Source: Oscillospiraceae bacterium (GTDB lineage: Bacteria; Bacillota; Clostridia; UMGS1840). Taken from it: DNA of 64,000 nucleotides. The DNA is taken from the NCBI GenBank assembly GCA_015068645.1, contig SVKD01000012.1:22189-86188 (forward strand), written 5' to 3'. This document shows positions 1-8,164 of the stretch, piece by piece (position 1 is the first letter of the stretch; every line of letters starts with the position of its first letter). The notes under the pieces were generated by a model, which ran no database searches, was not told the DNA's origin, and saw only the letters and a list, made by a program, of their open reading frames with translations. A program made the translations under genes and the position numbers.

Positions 1-1
1 C

Positions 2-679
2 AATGTAGCCTGGGACGAAGCCACCAGAACTGTTTATGTGGACGAAAAAACTTCTCCCATGGAAGTTGTTTATCAAACAGAACAAATCGTTTTGGATACC
101 GATCACGAAGTTGCAAAAATTGCAGTAAGTTATACCTATCCTGTAGTCGTTGACGGAAAAGACTTTATGACAGCGGAAAATGTTGCACTGTTGAATCAGA
201 AGATTGCCCAACAAAGAAGTGAGCTTGTGGATGTGCATGCCTATGCAAATACCTTTGCACGAGAATTTCCAGTAATCATTGAACATCAGTCATACGGTTA
301 TCCCACGATTGAATTGGATTTTACCACCAGACTGTATACCAGCGAAAAATACGGTACTGTCAGCATTCTGACCGGTGTTAATATGCCCTGGACAGGTGGC
401 TGGATGGACGGTGTAACTTTGGATAAAGATACCATGTTAAGAAAAGAATTGCACGAATGTTTTGCCGATAAAGAGCCCGAAGAATTGTATAACGAAATTT
501 ATAGCGACTTTTTAAGCTACGATGAATATGTCAGATACGGAAAAGAATCCTTAGCGGCTGTTCCCGGTGTGGTTCCGTTTGTCATTTCTGATAACGATTT
601 ACGGGTATATATGTCCAACATTGAATTGACCGGTGTGGGTAGAGTGAATGGCTATTTTACCGCTATTTTAGAATATTAA
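2..679 (+). CDS. Stalk-domain / DUF3298 (RsiV-like) secreted protein, 5' end missing
   Basis: The reading frame is open from the first bases of the window, so the true start lies upstream. The first residues read NVAWDEATRTVYVDEK, typical of the copper-amine-oxidase-like stalk domain of Clostridial secreted proteins. The rest (about 200 residues) looks like the DUF4163/DUF3298 module of RsiV and PdaC: a beta-rich N half, then a C half with the pattern GGWMDGVTLDKDT and a closing DLRVYMSNIEL...GYFTAILEY. In other proteins this module sits outside the membrane and can bind lysozyme or act on the wall. Catalytic or sensor function here is unknown. A GTG at 38 could be mistaken for a start but has no Shine-Dalgarno site. 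The gene ends 25 bases before the next one and is probably co-transcribed with it. Confidence 0.6.
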   Translation, partial: NVAWDEATRTVYVDEKTSPMEVVYQTEQIVLDTDHEVAKIAVSYTYPVVVDGKDFMTAENVALLNQKIAQQRSELVDVHAYANTFAREFPVIIEHQSYGYPTIELDFTTRLYTSEKYGTVSILTGVNMPWTGGWMDGVTLDKDTMLRKELHECFADKEPEELYNEIYSDFLSYDEYVRYGKESLAAVPGVVPFVISDNDLRVYMSNIELTGVGRVNGYFTAILEY

Positions 680-704
680 CATTTCTTAGAAGGAGCTATT
701 TGCA

Positions 705-2756
705 ATGAAATTAAAATCAGTTCTCTCTTTGCTTCTTTGTTTTTTACTGTGCTTTTCGCCTGCGTTTGCCCAGAGTGAATCGGAAAGTATGCAAACAGCA
801 CTGGAATATGCAAAAACAATCCTGAATGTTCCTGAAGAATATACCGAGTTTACCTATCGTGCTCAGACTGCACCGGATGGTGAAGTAAGCTGGATTTTTA
901 TCTGGTCGGGTGAAAACAAAGGGGATATGCAGGTTTATCTTAGTGAAGATGGGTTTGTGTCTGCCTATTATTCTTGGATTTATGCAGATTCTTATGATGA
1001 AACCTTGGCAAACTATACCCACGAGGAAGCAAGAGAAATTGCCAAAGAGTTTATCCAAAGAGTGAATCCCGAATTATATCCTTATCTTCGGGAAGTAACA
1101 CCTGACGGGGAGAACAGAGATTCCCGTACAGCATATTTTACCTTCCAGGAATTTTGCGGAGAGATTCCCGTATTTGCTAACACGGTTTCTGTGACGGTGG
1201 ATAAATATCACGGGAATGTCAAAAGTTACCATGGCACGAGAAAAGCAGAGGGATTGCCTGAAACTACTGCTTTATTGAAGGAAGAGGAAGCAAAAGAAGC
1301 ATACCTGCGTGACATCGGTGTTCAGATGGAATATCGGATGTACTATAATTCAAAAGACAAAGCTTTTACGGTGTTTCCTGTATATTCCTTAAAAGATACC
1401 ACGGGGAAAGCGATTGATGCGGTAACCGGTGGGGTTGTGGAGCCGTATTTTTCGGAAGAATCTCCTATGTATGGAAGTACCAACGGAGCTATGGACAATT
1501 CTGCTTCCAAGGAAGAATCTGTTGAAGTCGGATTTTCGCCTGCGGAACTGGAAGCACTTTCCAATGTGGGTGAGGTGTATTCCAAAGAAGAAGCCTTAAC
1601 GATTGCAACCAAAAAAATTCCTGCTTTAGAGGAATATACTCTTCAGACAGCTTCCTTGCATCAAAATTATCGGGATGAAACCAAGCTTTATTGGTATTTC
1701 GATTTGAAAAAAGAGGACAACAGCTACGCAGATGTGCAGCTGGACGCTAAAACCGGACAGTTGATTAGTTTTTCGATGCCTGAGGAACCTTCGGAAAACA
1801 AATCTTTCAGCCGAGAAGATGCCAAAGCAGTAGCAGAAGCATTTTTCAAAACAGAAGCGTCTGATGTGTTTGCACAGACCGCCTATATGGAAGAGGGACA
1901 CTACGGTATTTCTCCCGTGAAGGAGGAACAATTCCCCTCTTCCTACTACATCACCTATCAACGGATGGAAAACGGTATTCCCGTAAACGGAAATTATCTG
2001 AATGTACGGGTGGATTCTGCTACCAAGCAGGTAGGCTCCTTCAACCGTTCCTTCACGGATAACTTGGATTTTCCGGATGTTTCTTCTGCTATGAGCGAGA
2101 AGGAAATCTTAGAAGTGATGGATCAAAAAATGGATTTTGTCCAGACTTATATCCCCGTAAAAGACAGATATGTGCTTGCATATACCTTCCAGAATGCAAG
2201 CGGTACTCTTTTTGATGTGTATAGCGGAAATCGCTTAAATTACAGAGGAACTTCCATTCAAGAGACCGTTGTTCCACAGTATACCGATATTGCAGGGCAT
2301 TGGGCAGAAGAAATGATTCTGGCGTTGCTGGATAACGGTTACTATATTTCAGAGAACGAGTTTCGTCCCGATGAAGTAATTACCAAAAAAGAATTTTTGC
2401 AATTTTTTTTGAGATACAGCTCCGATTTGGATGACGATATCAAACAAATGATTGCAGAAGTGGAAGGAATCCCTGTAGAGCAAGTAAATGTTGATGCGGT
2501 GATGACGAAAGAGGAATTGAGTTGCTATTTTGTTTATCAGTTAGGGTATCAGAAGATTGCAAAAAAAGACGAAATTTTCCGTTATCCTTTCCCCGATGAA
2601 GCAGACGCCTCCAATTCTTTGAAGGGGGATATCACCATTTTGGCAGGACTTGGTGTTTTCAAGGGAAGTAACGACGGGAATTTCTATCCCAAAAAACAGT
2701 TAACTCGTGCTGAAGCAGTGAGTGCGATCTATCATTATTTTGTTAATGCACAATAA
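705..2756 (+). CDS. Secreted YcdB/PepSY-like protein with C-terminal SLH domains
   Basis: 683 residues. The N-terminus has a signal peptide (MKLKS, hydrophobic run of leucines and phenylalanines, cleavage near AFAQ). Two or more copies of a YcdB/YcdC (PepSY-like) module follow, recognised by repeats such as YTHEEAREIAKEFI, FSREDAKAVAEAFF and VDKYHGNVKSYHG; this family is found outside the membrane and its role is not established. The C-terminus carries two S-layer homology motifs: TDIAGHWAEEMI near residue 526 and GVFKGSNDGNFYPKKQLTRAEAV near residue 655, which normally anchor a protein to pyruvylated wall polymer. Start is ATG with AAGGAG upstream. A terminator follows directly. Likely a surface protein. 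Confidence 0.75.
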   Translation: MKLKSVLSLLLCFLLCFSPAFAQSESESMQTALEYAKTILNVPEEYTEFTYRAQTAPDGEVSWIFIWSGENKGDMQVYLSEDGFVSAYYSWIYADSYDETLANYTHEEAREIAKEFIQRVNPELYPYLREVTPDGENRDSRTAYFTFQEFCGEIPVFANTVSVTVDKYHGNVKSYHGTRKAEGLPETTALLKEEEAKEAYLRDIGVQMEYRMYYNSKDKAFTVFPVYSLKDTTGKAIDAVTGGVVEPYFSEESPMYGSTNGAMDNSASKEESVEVGFSPAELEALSNVGEVYSKEEALTIATKKIPALEEYTLQTASLHQNYRDETKLYWYFDLKKEDNSYADVQLDAKTGQLISFSMPEEPSENKSFSREDAKAVAEAFFKTEASDVFAQTAYMEEGHYGISPVKEEQFPSSYYITYQRMENGIPVNGNYLNVRVDSATKQVGSFNRSFTDNLDFPDVSSAMSEKEILEVMDQKMDFVQTYIPVKDRYVLAYTFQNASGTLFDVYSGNRLNYRGTSIQETVVPQYTDIAGHWAEEMILALLDNGYYISENEFRPDEVITKKEFLQFFLRYSSDLDDDIKQMIAEVEGIPVEQVNVDAVMTKEELSCYFVYQLGYQKIAKKDEIFRYPFPDEADASNSLKGDITILAGLGVFKGSNDGNFYPKKQLTRAEAVSAIYHYFVNAQ

Positions 2757-2766
2757 AAACTGAGAT

Positions 2767-2808
2767 AAAAAAGCTTGTGCCCGCAACATGCGAGCACAAG
2801 CTTTTTTT
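2767..2808. terminator. Bidirectional intrinsic terminator
   Basis: The inverted repeat AAAAAGCTTGTGC ... GCACAAGCTTTTTTT, with a small loop, ends the SLH gene on the + strand. Its A-rich left arm serves as the T-tract for noc read on the - strand. Confidence 0.85.
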
Positions 2809-3631
2809 AGGAGGATGCAGGGAATTGGGATTTATCAATGCGGATAATATACTCAATATAGGAATCTGTTTCGCTTTTTTTTGTGTCGGCAGGAACGCCG
2901 GCTTTATTCATCATTTCCACTGCCTGCTTTAGGGTGTTGGAAAAAATGCGGATATCCCGAAAGAGGGGAATCATTCGTTTTTCTTTTCGTTCTTTGGACA
3001 CTTTTTCCGATACCAGACTGTCAATATAGGCATCGGTTTCCATTACATTCAAATTCTTGGTAATAATCTGATGGAGCACTTTTTTTTGTAGTTCTTCATT
3101 GTCCATTCGCAGCAATGCCCGACAGTGACGTTCACTTAACTGATGTTCCACAGCCAGCGCTTTGATTTCATCGCTTAAACGGAGCAGACGAAGCTTGTTG
3201 GCGATGGTGGATTGCTTTTTCCCAAGCTTAAAAGCCAGCTCGTCCTGAGTATATGCAAATTCCCGAATCAGTTTGTCGTAGGAGATGGCTTCCTCAAAAA
3301 AGGTAAGGTCTGCTCTTTGCAGGTTTTCGATTAAGGCAACCAAAGCGGATGCATCTTCATTTACATTCATCACAATCACGGGAACTTCTTTTAATCCAAT
3401 GAGTTTTGATGCTTTTAAGCGACGTTCTCCTGCAATTAATTCAAAGGTGCTTTCATTGAGTTTTCGCACGGTTAACGGTTGAATGATTCCGCAGGCACGA
3501 ATGGATTCTGCCAGCTCAAACAATGCCCCTTCTTCAAAAATTTTGCGCGGTTGATGGGGATTCTTTAAAATATTTTCTGTGGGAACCGTAAGAATTCTGT
3601 TTTTTTGAGGTGTTTTGGGAAAAAGATTCAT
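2807..3631 (-). CDS. noc: Noc-type ParB family DNA-binding protein (nucleoid occlusion)
   Basis: 274 residues. It has the ParB/Noc N-terminal CTPase fold with NPHQPRK (residues 24-30), the AGERR motif (67-71) and ENLQRADL (102-109), followed by a helix-turn-helix at about 127-172 and a C-terminal dimer region. Noc binds NBS sites and CTP, associates with membrane and stops septum formation over the nucleoid. The residues known to separate ParB from Noc specificity can be read: Gln140, Lys146, Arg151 and Arg168 line up with the Noc set Gln, Lys, Lys, Arg (three exact, one conservative), not with the ParB set Arg, Thr, Ala, Gly. No parA/soj lies next to it, which also fits noc. ATG start with AAAAGGAG upstream. 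Confidence 0.8.
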   Translation of the reverse strand: MNLFPKTPQKNRILTVPTENILKNPHQPRKIFEEGALFELAESIRACGIIQPLTVRKLNESTFELIAGERRLKASKLIGLKEVPVIVMNVNEDASALVALIENLQRADLTFFEEAISYDKLIREFAYTQDELAFKLGKKQSTIANKLRLLRLSDEIKALAVEHQLSERHCRALLRMDNEELQKKVLHQIITKNLNVMETDAYIDSLVSEKVSKERKEKRMIPLFRDIRIFSNTLKQAVEMMNKAGVPADTKKSETDSYIEYIIRIDKSQFPASS

Positions 3632-3694
3632 TGTTTTTTCTCCTTTTGCTGCATGAAATGAACGAAAATGGAAATATTTTCCAATTGCGACTTT

Positions 3695-3723
3695 ATTATA
3701 GCAGAAAAAGAGAGAAAAGTAAA
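3695..3723 (-). promoter_or_regulatory. Sigma-A promoter for noc
   Basis: On the - strand TATAAT (3695-3700) is preceded by TGC, giving an extended -10. A weak -35 (TTTACT, 3718-3723) lies 17 bases upstream. A near-perfect palindrome GGAAATATTTTCC (3670-3682) lies between promoter and start codon and could be an operator. Confidence 0.5.
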
Positions 3724-3771
3724 GAAAAATCGTTCGACATTTTTCGCCCGATCTCCTTGCAATGAAAGGAT

Positions 3772-4464
3772 TTATTGCAAAGGAAGAGCGTTATAAAGAT
3801 ACTCTTGAGGATTTGTCGGCTCTCCGTTTTGTTCCAGCTCAAAATGCAGATGGCTGGGCAGATGCGCTTCAAAGATTCCTACCTCTCCTAAAGTGCCGAT
3901 TTGTTCTCCTTGGGTGACCACCTGACCCACGGTGACGGCTTTGTCGTTTTCCAGATTGCAGTATCTGGTCAGGTATTCGCCCTCGTGGGTCAGTTCCACG
4001 GTGTAACCGGTTTCATAATCGAAGCTGTTTTTGGAAACAATTCCATCAGCCGCTGCCAAGATGGGGGTTCCTTTTTCTCCTCCAAAATCAATTCCCGTGT
4101 GAATGCGGTAGTCCCCATAGGTTGCCTGAAATACCAGAATATCCTCTGTGTAATCAGACAGCACCTCTGCTCCCGATACGGGAAGTGCTATCTGAAAGGG
4201 TGTCGGAGTGGGAACAGGGGTTGGTTCTGCAGTCGGTATAGGTGGTAAAGGGGTTGGTGAGGGCGGCACTGTGGGAAGTGGAGTCGGTTCCGGTGTGACA
4301 GCTGCCGTTGGTGTGGGCAGAGCTTTTTTTATCAGGTCGGTGTTAGTTTTTAACGCCAACTCTTTTTCCAGGTGGGTGGTTGTCGTGTGGGAGATTGTCA
4401 TAGTAATTACGGTGATGATTCCGGCGGCGCTAAGTAGGGTAAGAAATGTTTTGCCTTTTTTCAT
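3772..4464 (-). CDS. spoIIQ: SpoIIQ-like M23 peptidase-fold sporulation protein
   Basis: 230 residues: one N-terminal membrane helix (about 7-25), a Pro/Thr linker of PTP repeats (about 48-92), then an M23/LytM domain. HTGID (His122, Asp126) and HLHFE (His205, His207) show that the zinc ligands are intact, as in Clostridial SpoIIQ and unlike the B. subtilis protein, which lost one. SpoIIQ sits in the forespore membrane and meets SpoIIIAH across the engulfing membranes. The gene lies directly downstream of spoIID on the same strand, the same pairing as in B. subtilis, which supports this name over a generic wall hydrolase. Start ATG has GAAAGGAAC upstream. Confidence 0.75.
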   Translation of the reverse strand: MKKGKTFLTLLSAAGIITVITMTISHTTTTHLEKELALKTNTDLIKKALPTPTAAVTPEPTPLPTVPPSPTPLPPIPTAEPTPVPTPTPFQIALPVSGAEVLSDYTEDILVFQATYGDYRIHTGIDFGGEKGTPILAAADGIVSKNSFDYETGYTVELTHEGEYLTRYCNLENDKAVTVGQVVTQGEQIGTLGEVGIFEAHLPSHLHFELEQNGEPTNPQEYLYNALPLQ

Positions 4465-4534
4465 AACTTCATTGTTCCTTTCTGAAAAAACTGATTGTTA
4501 TGAAAATTGTAACCGATTGATGGAATTTTATACA

Positions 4535-5512
4535 TTACAGGGAGTCAATTTCAACACCCGTGTAGTATTTTTTTAAGATTTGTTCGTAGGTGTAGCCTCG
4601 CTTGGCAAGGTGATTGGCGCCGTATTGGCTCATTCCTACGCCGTGACCGTATCCTTTGGTGGACACTGTGATACCATCTGTGATTTCCACAGTAAAATTC
4701 GCAGAACGTAGTCCTAAAAGGGAACGAAGCTCGGTTCCGGAAAAGGAAGTACCGCAAATAGATACGGATTTTACGCTTCCGGATTCGTTTTTTTCCCAGT
4801 GGGAAAACCAATTTTTTTGATCTTCGGTGAAAGAAACGGTTTTACTTCCTGCATTAATTTTTTCTTGAAATTCCGAAAAAGTAAAGGTTTTGGTTTCCTG
4901 ATAGCGGGGAGAATCTTCTTCTCCCTCTGATGTTACCGATACCAGATATGGAACAGGATTTCCCCACACATCTTCGGCATTTTCTGTTATACCGGAAGAG
5001 GTGGAATGAAACACCGCAGAAATTGGTTCGCCGTTGTAGACGAGAATCTGATTTTGGGTGCTGTCTACCGCTTGTTTAATTTTTTCAAGCTGCTCCGGGC
5101 TTTCTGAAAATTTTTGGGAAAGCTCGTCGGGCGATAAATATGCTTTGCAATGAGAGGAATCAGAGCAGACATCTGCATTGGGATGGTCTTTGTTGGGTGA
5201 TTTGGAACGGTTTACGGTGTAGGTTCTGGCGGCAACTGCTTGGGCTTTTAAGGCTTCTGATTCAAAAGATGCCGGCATTTCGCCTGCTACCACGCCGTAA
5301 AGGTATTCTTCTAACGGAAGCTTTATGGGAGTATTGTTATGCAATAAGGTGATTTCGGTCTGCGGTTGTGCGGCAACGGGCGGCACTTTGGACGGCGTGG
5401 GGGTTTCTTTTTGGTAATGGGTTCCAAAGCTTGCAAACAGCAGAGGAATCATCCAGATTACAAGAAACAGGAAAATTCCTGCAATCAGCGGAAAAAAACG
5501 GTTCTTTTTCAT
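4535..5512 (-). CDS. spoIID: Stage II sporulation protein D, lytic transglycosylase
   Basis: 325 residues from the chosen start. A membrane anchor near the N-terminus (FFPLIAGIFLFLVIWMIPLLF) is followed by the SpoIID domain with EALKAQAVAARTY, VCSDSSHCKAY, STSSG and the closing GYGHGVGMSQYGA ... ILKKYYTG. SpoIID cleaves peptidoglycan glycan strands at the engulfing septum together with SpoIIM and SpoIIP. An ATG 33 bases further upstream (5545) is in frame but lacks a Shine-Dalgarno site. The ATG at 5512 has AAGAAGG at a good distance, so I chose it. spoIIQ follows 70 bases downstream, probably in one operon. Confidence 0.9.
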   Translation of the reverse strand: MKKNRFFPLIAGIFLFLVIWMIPLLFASFGTHYQKETPTPSKVPPVAAQPQTEITLLHNNTPIKLPLEEYLYGVVAGEMPASFESEALKAQAVAARTYTVNRSKSPNKDHPNADVCSDSSHCKAYLSPDELSQKFSESPEQLEKIKQAVDSTQNQILVYNGEPISAVFHSTSSGITENAEDVWGNPVPYLVSVTSEGEEDSPRYQETKTFTFSEFQEKINAGSKTVSFTEDQKNWFSHWEKNESGSVKSVSICGTSFSGTELRSLLGLRSANFTVEITDGITVSTKGYGHGVGMSQYGANHLAKRGYTYEQILKKYYTGVEIDSL

Positions 5513-5593
5513 TAAAAACTGGCCTTCTTTCGTTGGTTTTTTCATAAGATTTTAGCAGGGAGAGGGTTTCTTTGTTAAAATCAAAAAAATTGC

Positions 5594-5622
5594 TTGCTTT
5601 TTTTTAGAAGTTATTGTATAAT
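5594..5622 (+). promoter_or_regulatory. Sigma-A promoter for lon
   Basis: TTGCTT (5594-5599), a 17-base spacer and a perfect TATAAT (5617-5622). The start codon lies about 100 bases downstream, leaving a long leader. No CIRCE or CtsR-type heat-shock operator was seen around it. Confidence 0.7.
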
Positions 5623-5640
5623 ATTATTTAATGTATATGT

Positions 5641-5708
5641 ATGACCATTTATCAGTATACCTCGGGAAGTTTGGCTTCCTGTAATCTTCCAAGAATCCGA
5701 TTGGTCAT
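5641..5708 (+). repeat. Inverted repeat in the lon leader
   Basis: ATGACCA (5641-5647) and TGGTCAT (5702-5708) can close a stem around the leader, and the right arm runs to within a few bases of the lon Shine-Dalgarno site (AAGGAG). Inside is a small hairpin GGAAG TTTGG CTTCC. The role is unknown; control of ribosome access is one possibility. Confidence 0.5.
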
Positions 5709-5725
5709 CACAAGGAGTTTATTGT

Positions 5726-8149
5726 ATGACAAAAGAAAATCATAATATGATAGAAGAAATCATCACCGAAGAAATGGCGGTTCTGCCTCTTCGCGGCGTG
5801 TCTATTTTTCCCCACACGGTGATGCATTTGGATGCCCAGAGAAAAGTTTCTGTGGCAGCAATTGAATATGCAATGCAACACAACAAGCCTGTGTTTTTAC
5901 TGGCGCAGGTTGATCCTTCGGTGGAGCATCCCAAAGAAGGTGATTTCTACCGTATCGGCACCATTGCCAAGGTAAAACAACTGCTAAAGCTGCCCAACAA
6001 CTGCGTGAGAGTGCTGGTGGATGCAAGAATCCGCGGAGAAAGTTTTGCTGTGTATGAAAAAGACGGCATGCTCTTCTCCCAGGTGAAACGTTGTCCCAGA
6101 CGGCAACCTGTCCGTCGTTCCAAACAACTGGAAGCTCAGATTCGTTCCTTAAAGGATGTTTATGCAGAATACTTTAAGCTGGTGGGCAGAATTTCTCCCG
6201 ATGTGATGGGTGGAATCGTTTCCACAAGCGATATTGAAAAATTAACCGACATTATCTGCGGCAGCTTATTTGTGGATTACGATGAAAAACAGTACCTTCT
6301 GGAACTGTTGGATCCTAAGAAACGAGTAACCGAGCTGATTAAGATTTTAACGGCGGAAATTGACCTTCTGCAACTGGAAATTGACATTCAGGCAAAGGTG
6401 AAAAGCCAGATTGATAAAAATCAGAAAGAATATTATTTAAGAGAGCAGATCCGTGCCATTCACGAAGAACTGGGGGAAGAGGAAGATGTTCATTCCGAAT
6501 CCGACGAGTATCTGAAAAAATTGGAGGGCATTCGCACTGCTTTGTCCGAGGATTCCTATGAAAAGCTGAAAAAGCAGATCAGCCGTTTTGCTAAGATGCA
6601 TCCTCAGGCGCAGGAAACCATGGTGGAGAGAAACTATCTGGACACCATCTTCGATTTACCTTGGTTAAAAACCACCAAAGAAAATATTGATTTAAAGAAA
6701 TGTTTGGAAAAGCTGGACCGTGACCATTACGGTCTGGATAAAGTGAAAGAGAAACTTTTAGAATACTTGTCTGCCAAAAAGTTTAATCCCGAAATCAAAT
6801 CCCAGATTTTATGCTTGGTGGGACCTCCCGGTGTTGGGAAGACCTCCATTGTAAAATCCATTGCGGATTCCATCGGCAGAAAATATCAGAGAATGTCGTT
6901 AGGCGGTGTTCATGACGAAGCGGAAATCCGTGGTCACAGACGTACCTATGTGGGCGCAATGCCTGGCAAGATTATGTCTGCCATCCGCACCGCAGGAGTG
7001 AAAAATCCGCTCATTCTGTTAGACGAAATTGATAAACTTGGTAAGGATATGCGTGGCGATCCTGCCAGTGCTCTGCTGGAAGCCTTAGATAAAGAGCAGA
7101 ATAACACCTTTACTGACCACTATGTGGATTTGCCCTTTGACTTATCCGAAGTGCTCTTTATCACCACGGCAAACAGTCTGGACACCATTCCCGGTCCCTT
7201 ACTTGACCGTATGGAAGTGATAGAGTTATCGGGCTATACCCGTTATGAAAAATATCGGATTGCCACTGACTACTTGGTGAAAAAGCAGTACAAAGAGCAT
7301 AAAATCACTAAGAAAACCTTGAAAATTGACGATAGTGCAATTTATTCCATTATTGATTATTATGTGAGAGAAGCAGGGGTTCGCCGATTAGAGAGAAATC
7401 TAGTGACCTTAATCCGTAAAGCGGAGAAAGAAATGCTTCTTTCGGATAAAAAATCCATCACCGTCAATGAAAATAATTTAGAAACCTTCTTAGGTAAGAA
7501 GAAATATACCGTTGACCCCAAAAATGCTTTTCCCGAAGTCGGGGCGGCATTAGGTCTTGCCTGGACAGCTGCAGGTGGTGACACCTTGTTCTGCGAAGCA
7601 GTAGCCGTGGACGGTACCGGTAAAATTGAAGCAACGGGAAGCTTAGGCGATGTGATGAAAGAATCTGCAAAAATTGCAGTTGCTTACATCCGCTCGGTGG
7701 CAGACCGTTTGCATCTGGAAAAAGATTTTTATAAAACCAAAGACATTTATATTCATTTCCCCGACGGAGCAACTCCCAAAGACGGTCCATCTGCAGGGAT
7801 TACCATTGCTTTGGCGGTTACCTCTGCATTAACCGGCAGAAAAATCCGTAATGATGTGGCAATGACGGGAGAAATCTCCATCCGCGGAAAAGTGCTTCCC
7901 ATCGGTGGTTTAAAAGAAAAGTCCATTTCTGCACATCGTGCAGGAGTGTTTAACATCATCATTCCCAAGGAAAACGAAAAGGACTTGGAAGACATTCCAA
8001 AAGAAATTTTTGATGACTTCAACTTTATGCCTGTCAGCGAATTTTGGGAAGTGTTGGAAATTGCACTCCTTCCAAAAGATGATGACGATTTTATGAATCT
8101 TTCTGAAGATTCTTATTCCAATTACAACCTCTACGAGAACAAAATATAA
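5726..8149 (+). CDS. lon: ATP-dependent protease Lon (LonA type)
   Basis: 807 residues, normal for LonA. Order: Lon N-terminal substrate-binding domain (about 17-215), a coiled-coil stretch, AAA+ module with Walker A GPPGVGKTS (366-374) and Walker B LILLDEID (about 428), then the protease domain. The catalytic dyad is visible: Ser689 in KDGPSAG and Lys732 in GGLKEKS, 43 residues apart as in E. coli Lon. It degrades misfolded and some regulatory proteins in the cytoplasm. The gene has its own promoter, and its stop is 15 bases from the hisS start, so read-through into hisS is likely. The C-terminus ends in an acidic and Asn-rich tail after the protease fold. Confidence 0.97.
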   Translation: MTKENHNMIEEIITEEMAVLPLRGVSIFPHTVMHLDAQRKVSVAAIEYAMQHNKPVFLLAQVDPSVEHPKEGDFYRIGTIAKVKQLLKLPNNCVRVLVDARIRGESFAVYEKDGMLFSQVKRCPRRQPVRRSKQLEAQIRSLKDVYAEYFKLVGRISPDVMGGIVSTSDIEKLTDIICGSLFVDYDEKQYLLELLDPKKRVTELIKILTAEIDLLQLEIDIQAKVKSQIDKNQKEYYLREQIRAIHEELGEEEDVHSESDEYLKKLEGIRTALSEDSYEKLKKQISRFAKMHPQAQETMVERNYLDTIFDLPWLKTTKENIDLKKCLEKLDRDHYGLDKVKEKLLEYLSAKKFNPEIKSQILCLVGPPGVGKTSIVKSIADSIGRKYQRMSLGGVHDEAEIRGHRRTYVGAMPGKIMSAIRTAGVKNPLILLDEIDKLGKDMRGDPASALLEALDKEQNNTFTDHYVDLPFDLSEVLFITTANSLDTIPGPLLDRMEVIELSGYTRYEKYRIATDYLVKKQYKEHKITKKTLKIDDSAIYSIIDYYVREAGVRRLERNLVTLIRKAEKEMLLSDKKSITVNENNLETFLGKKKYTVDPKNAFPEVGAALGLAWTAAGGDTLFCEAVAVDGTGKIEATGSLGDVMKESAKIAVAYIRSVADRLHLEKDFYKTKDIYIHFPDGATPKDGPSAGITIALAVTSALTGRKIRNDVAMTGEISIRGKVLPIGGLKEKSISAHRAGVFNIIIPKENEKDLEDIPKEIFDDFNFMPVSEFWEVLEIALLPKDDDDFMNLSEDSYSNYNLYENKI

Positions 8150-8164
8150 GAAAGGGTGATTATA

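Noticed and set aside
4208..4330. Tandem repeat or CRISPR-like array within spoIIQ
   Set aside because: The repeats are irregular Pro/Thr codons of a protein linker with no spacer structure.
5600..5660. Sigma-E promoter for spoIID (CATACATAT on the - strand)
   Set aside because: A matching -35 at the right spacing could not be found, so I did not annotate it.
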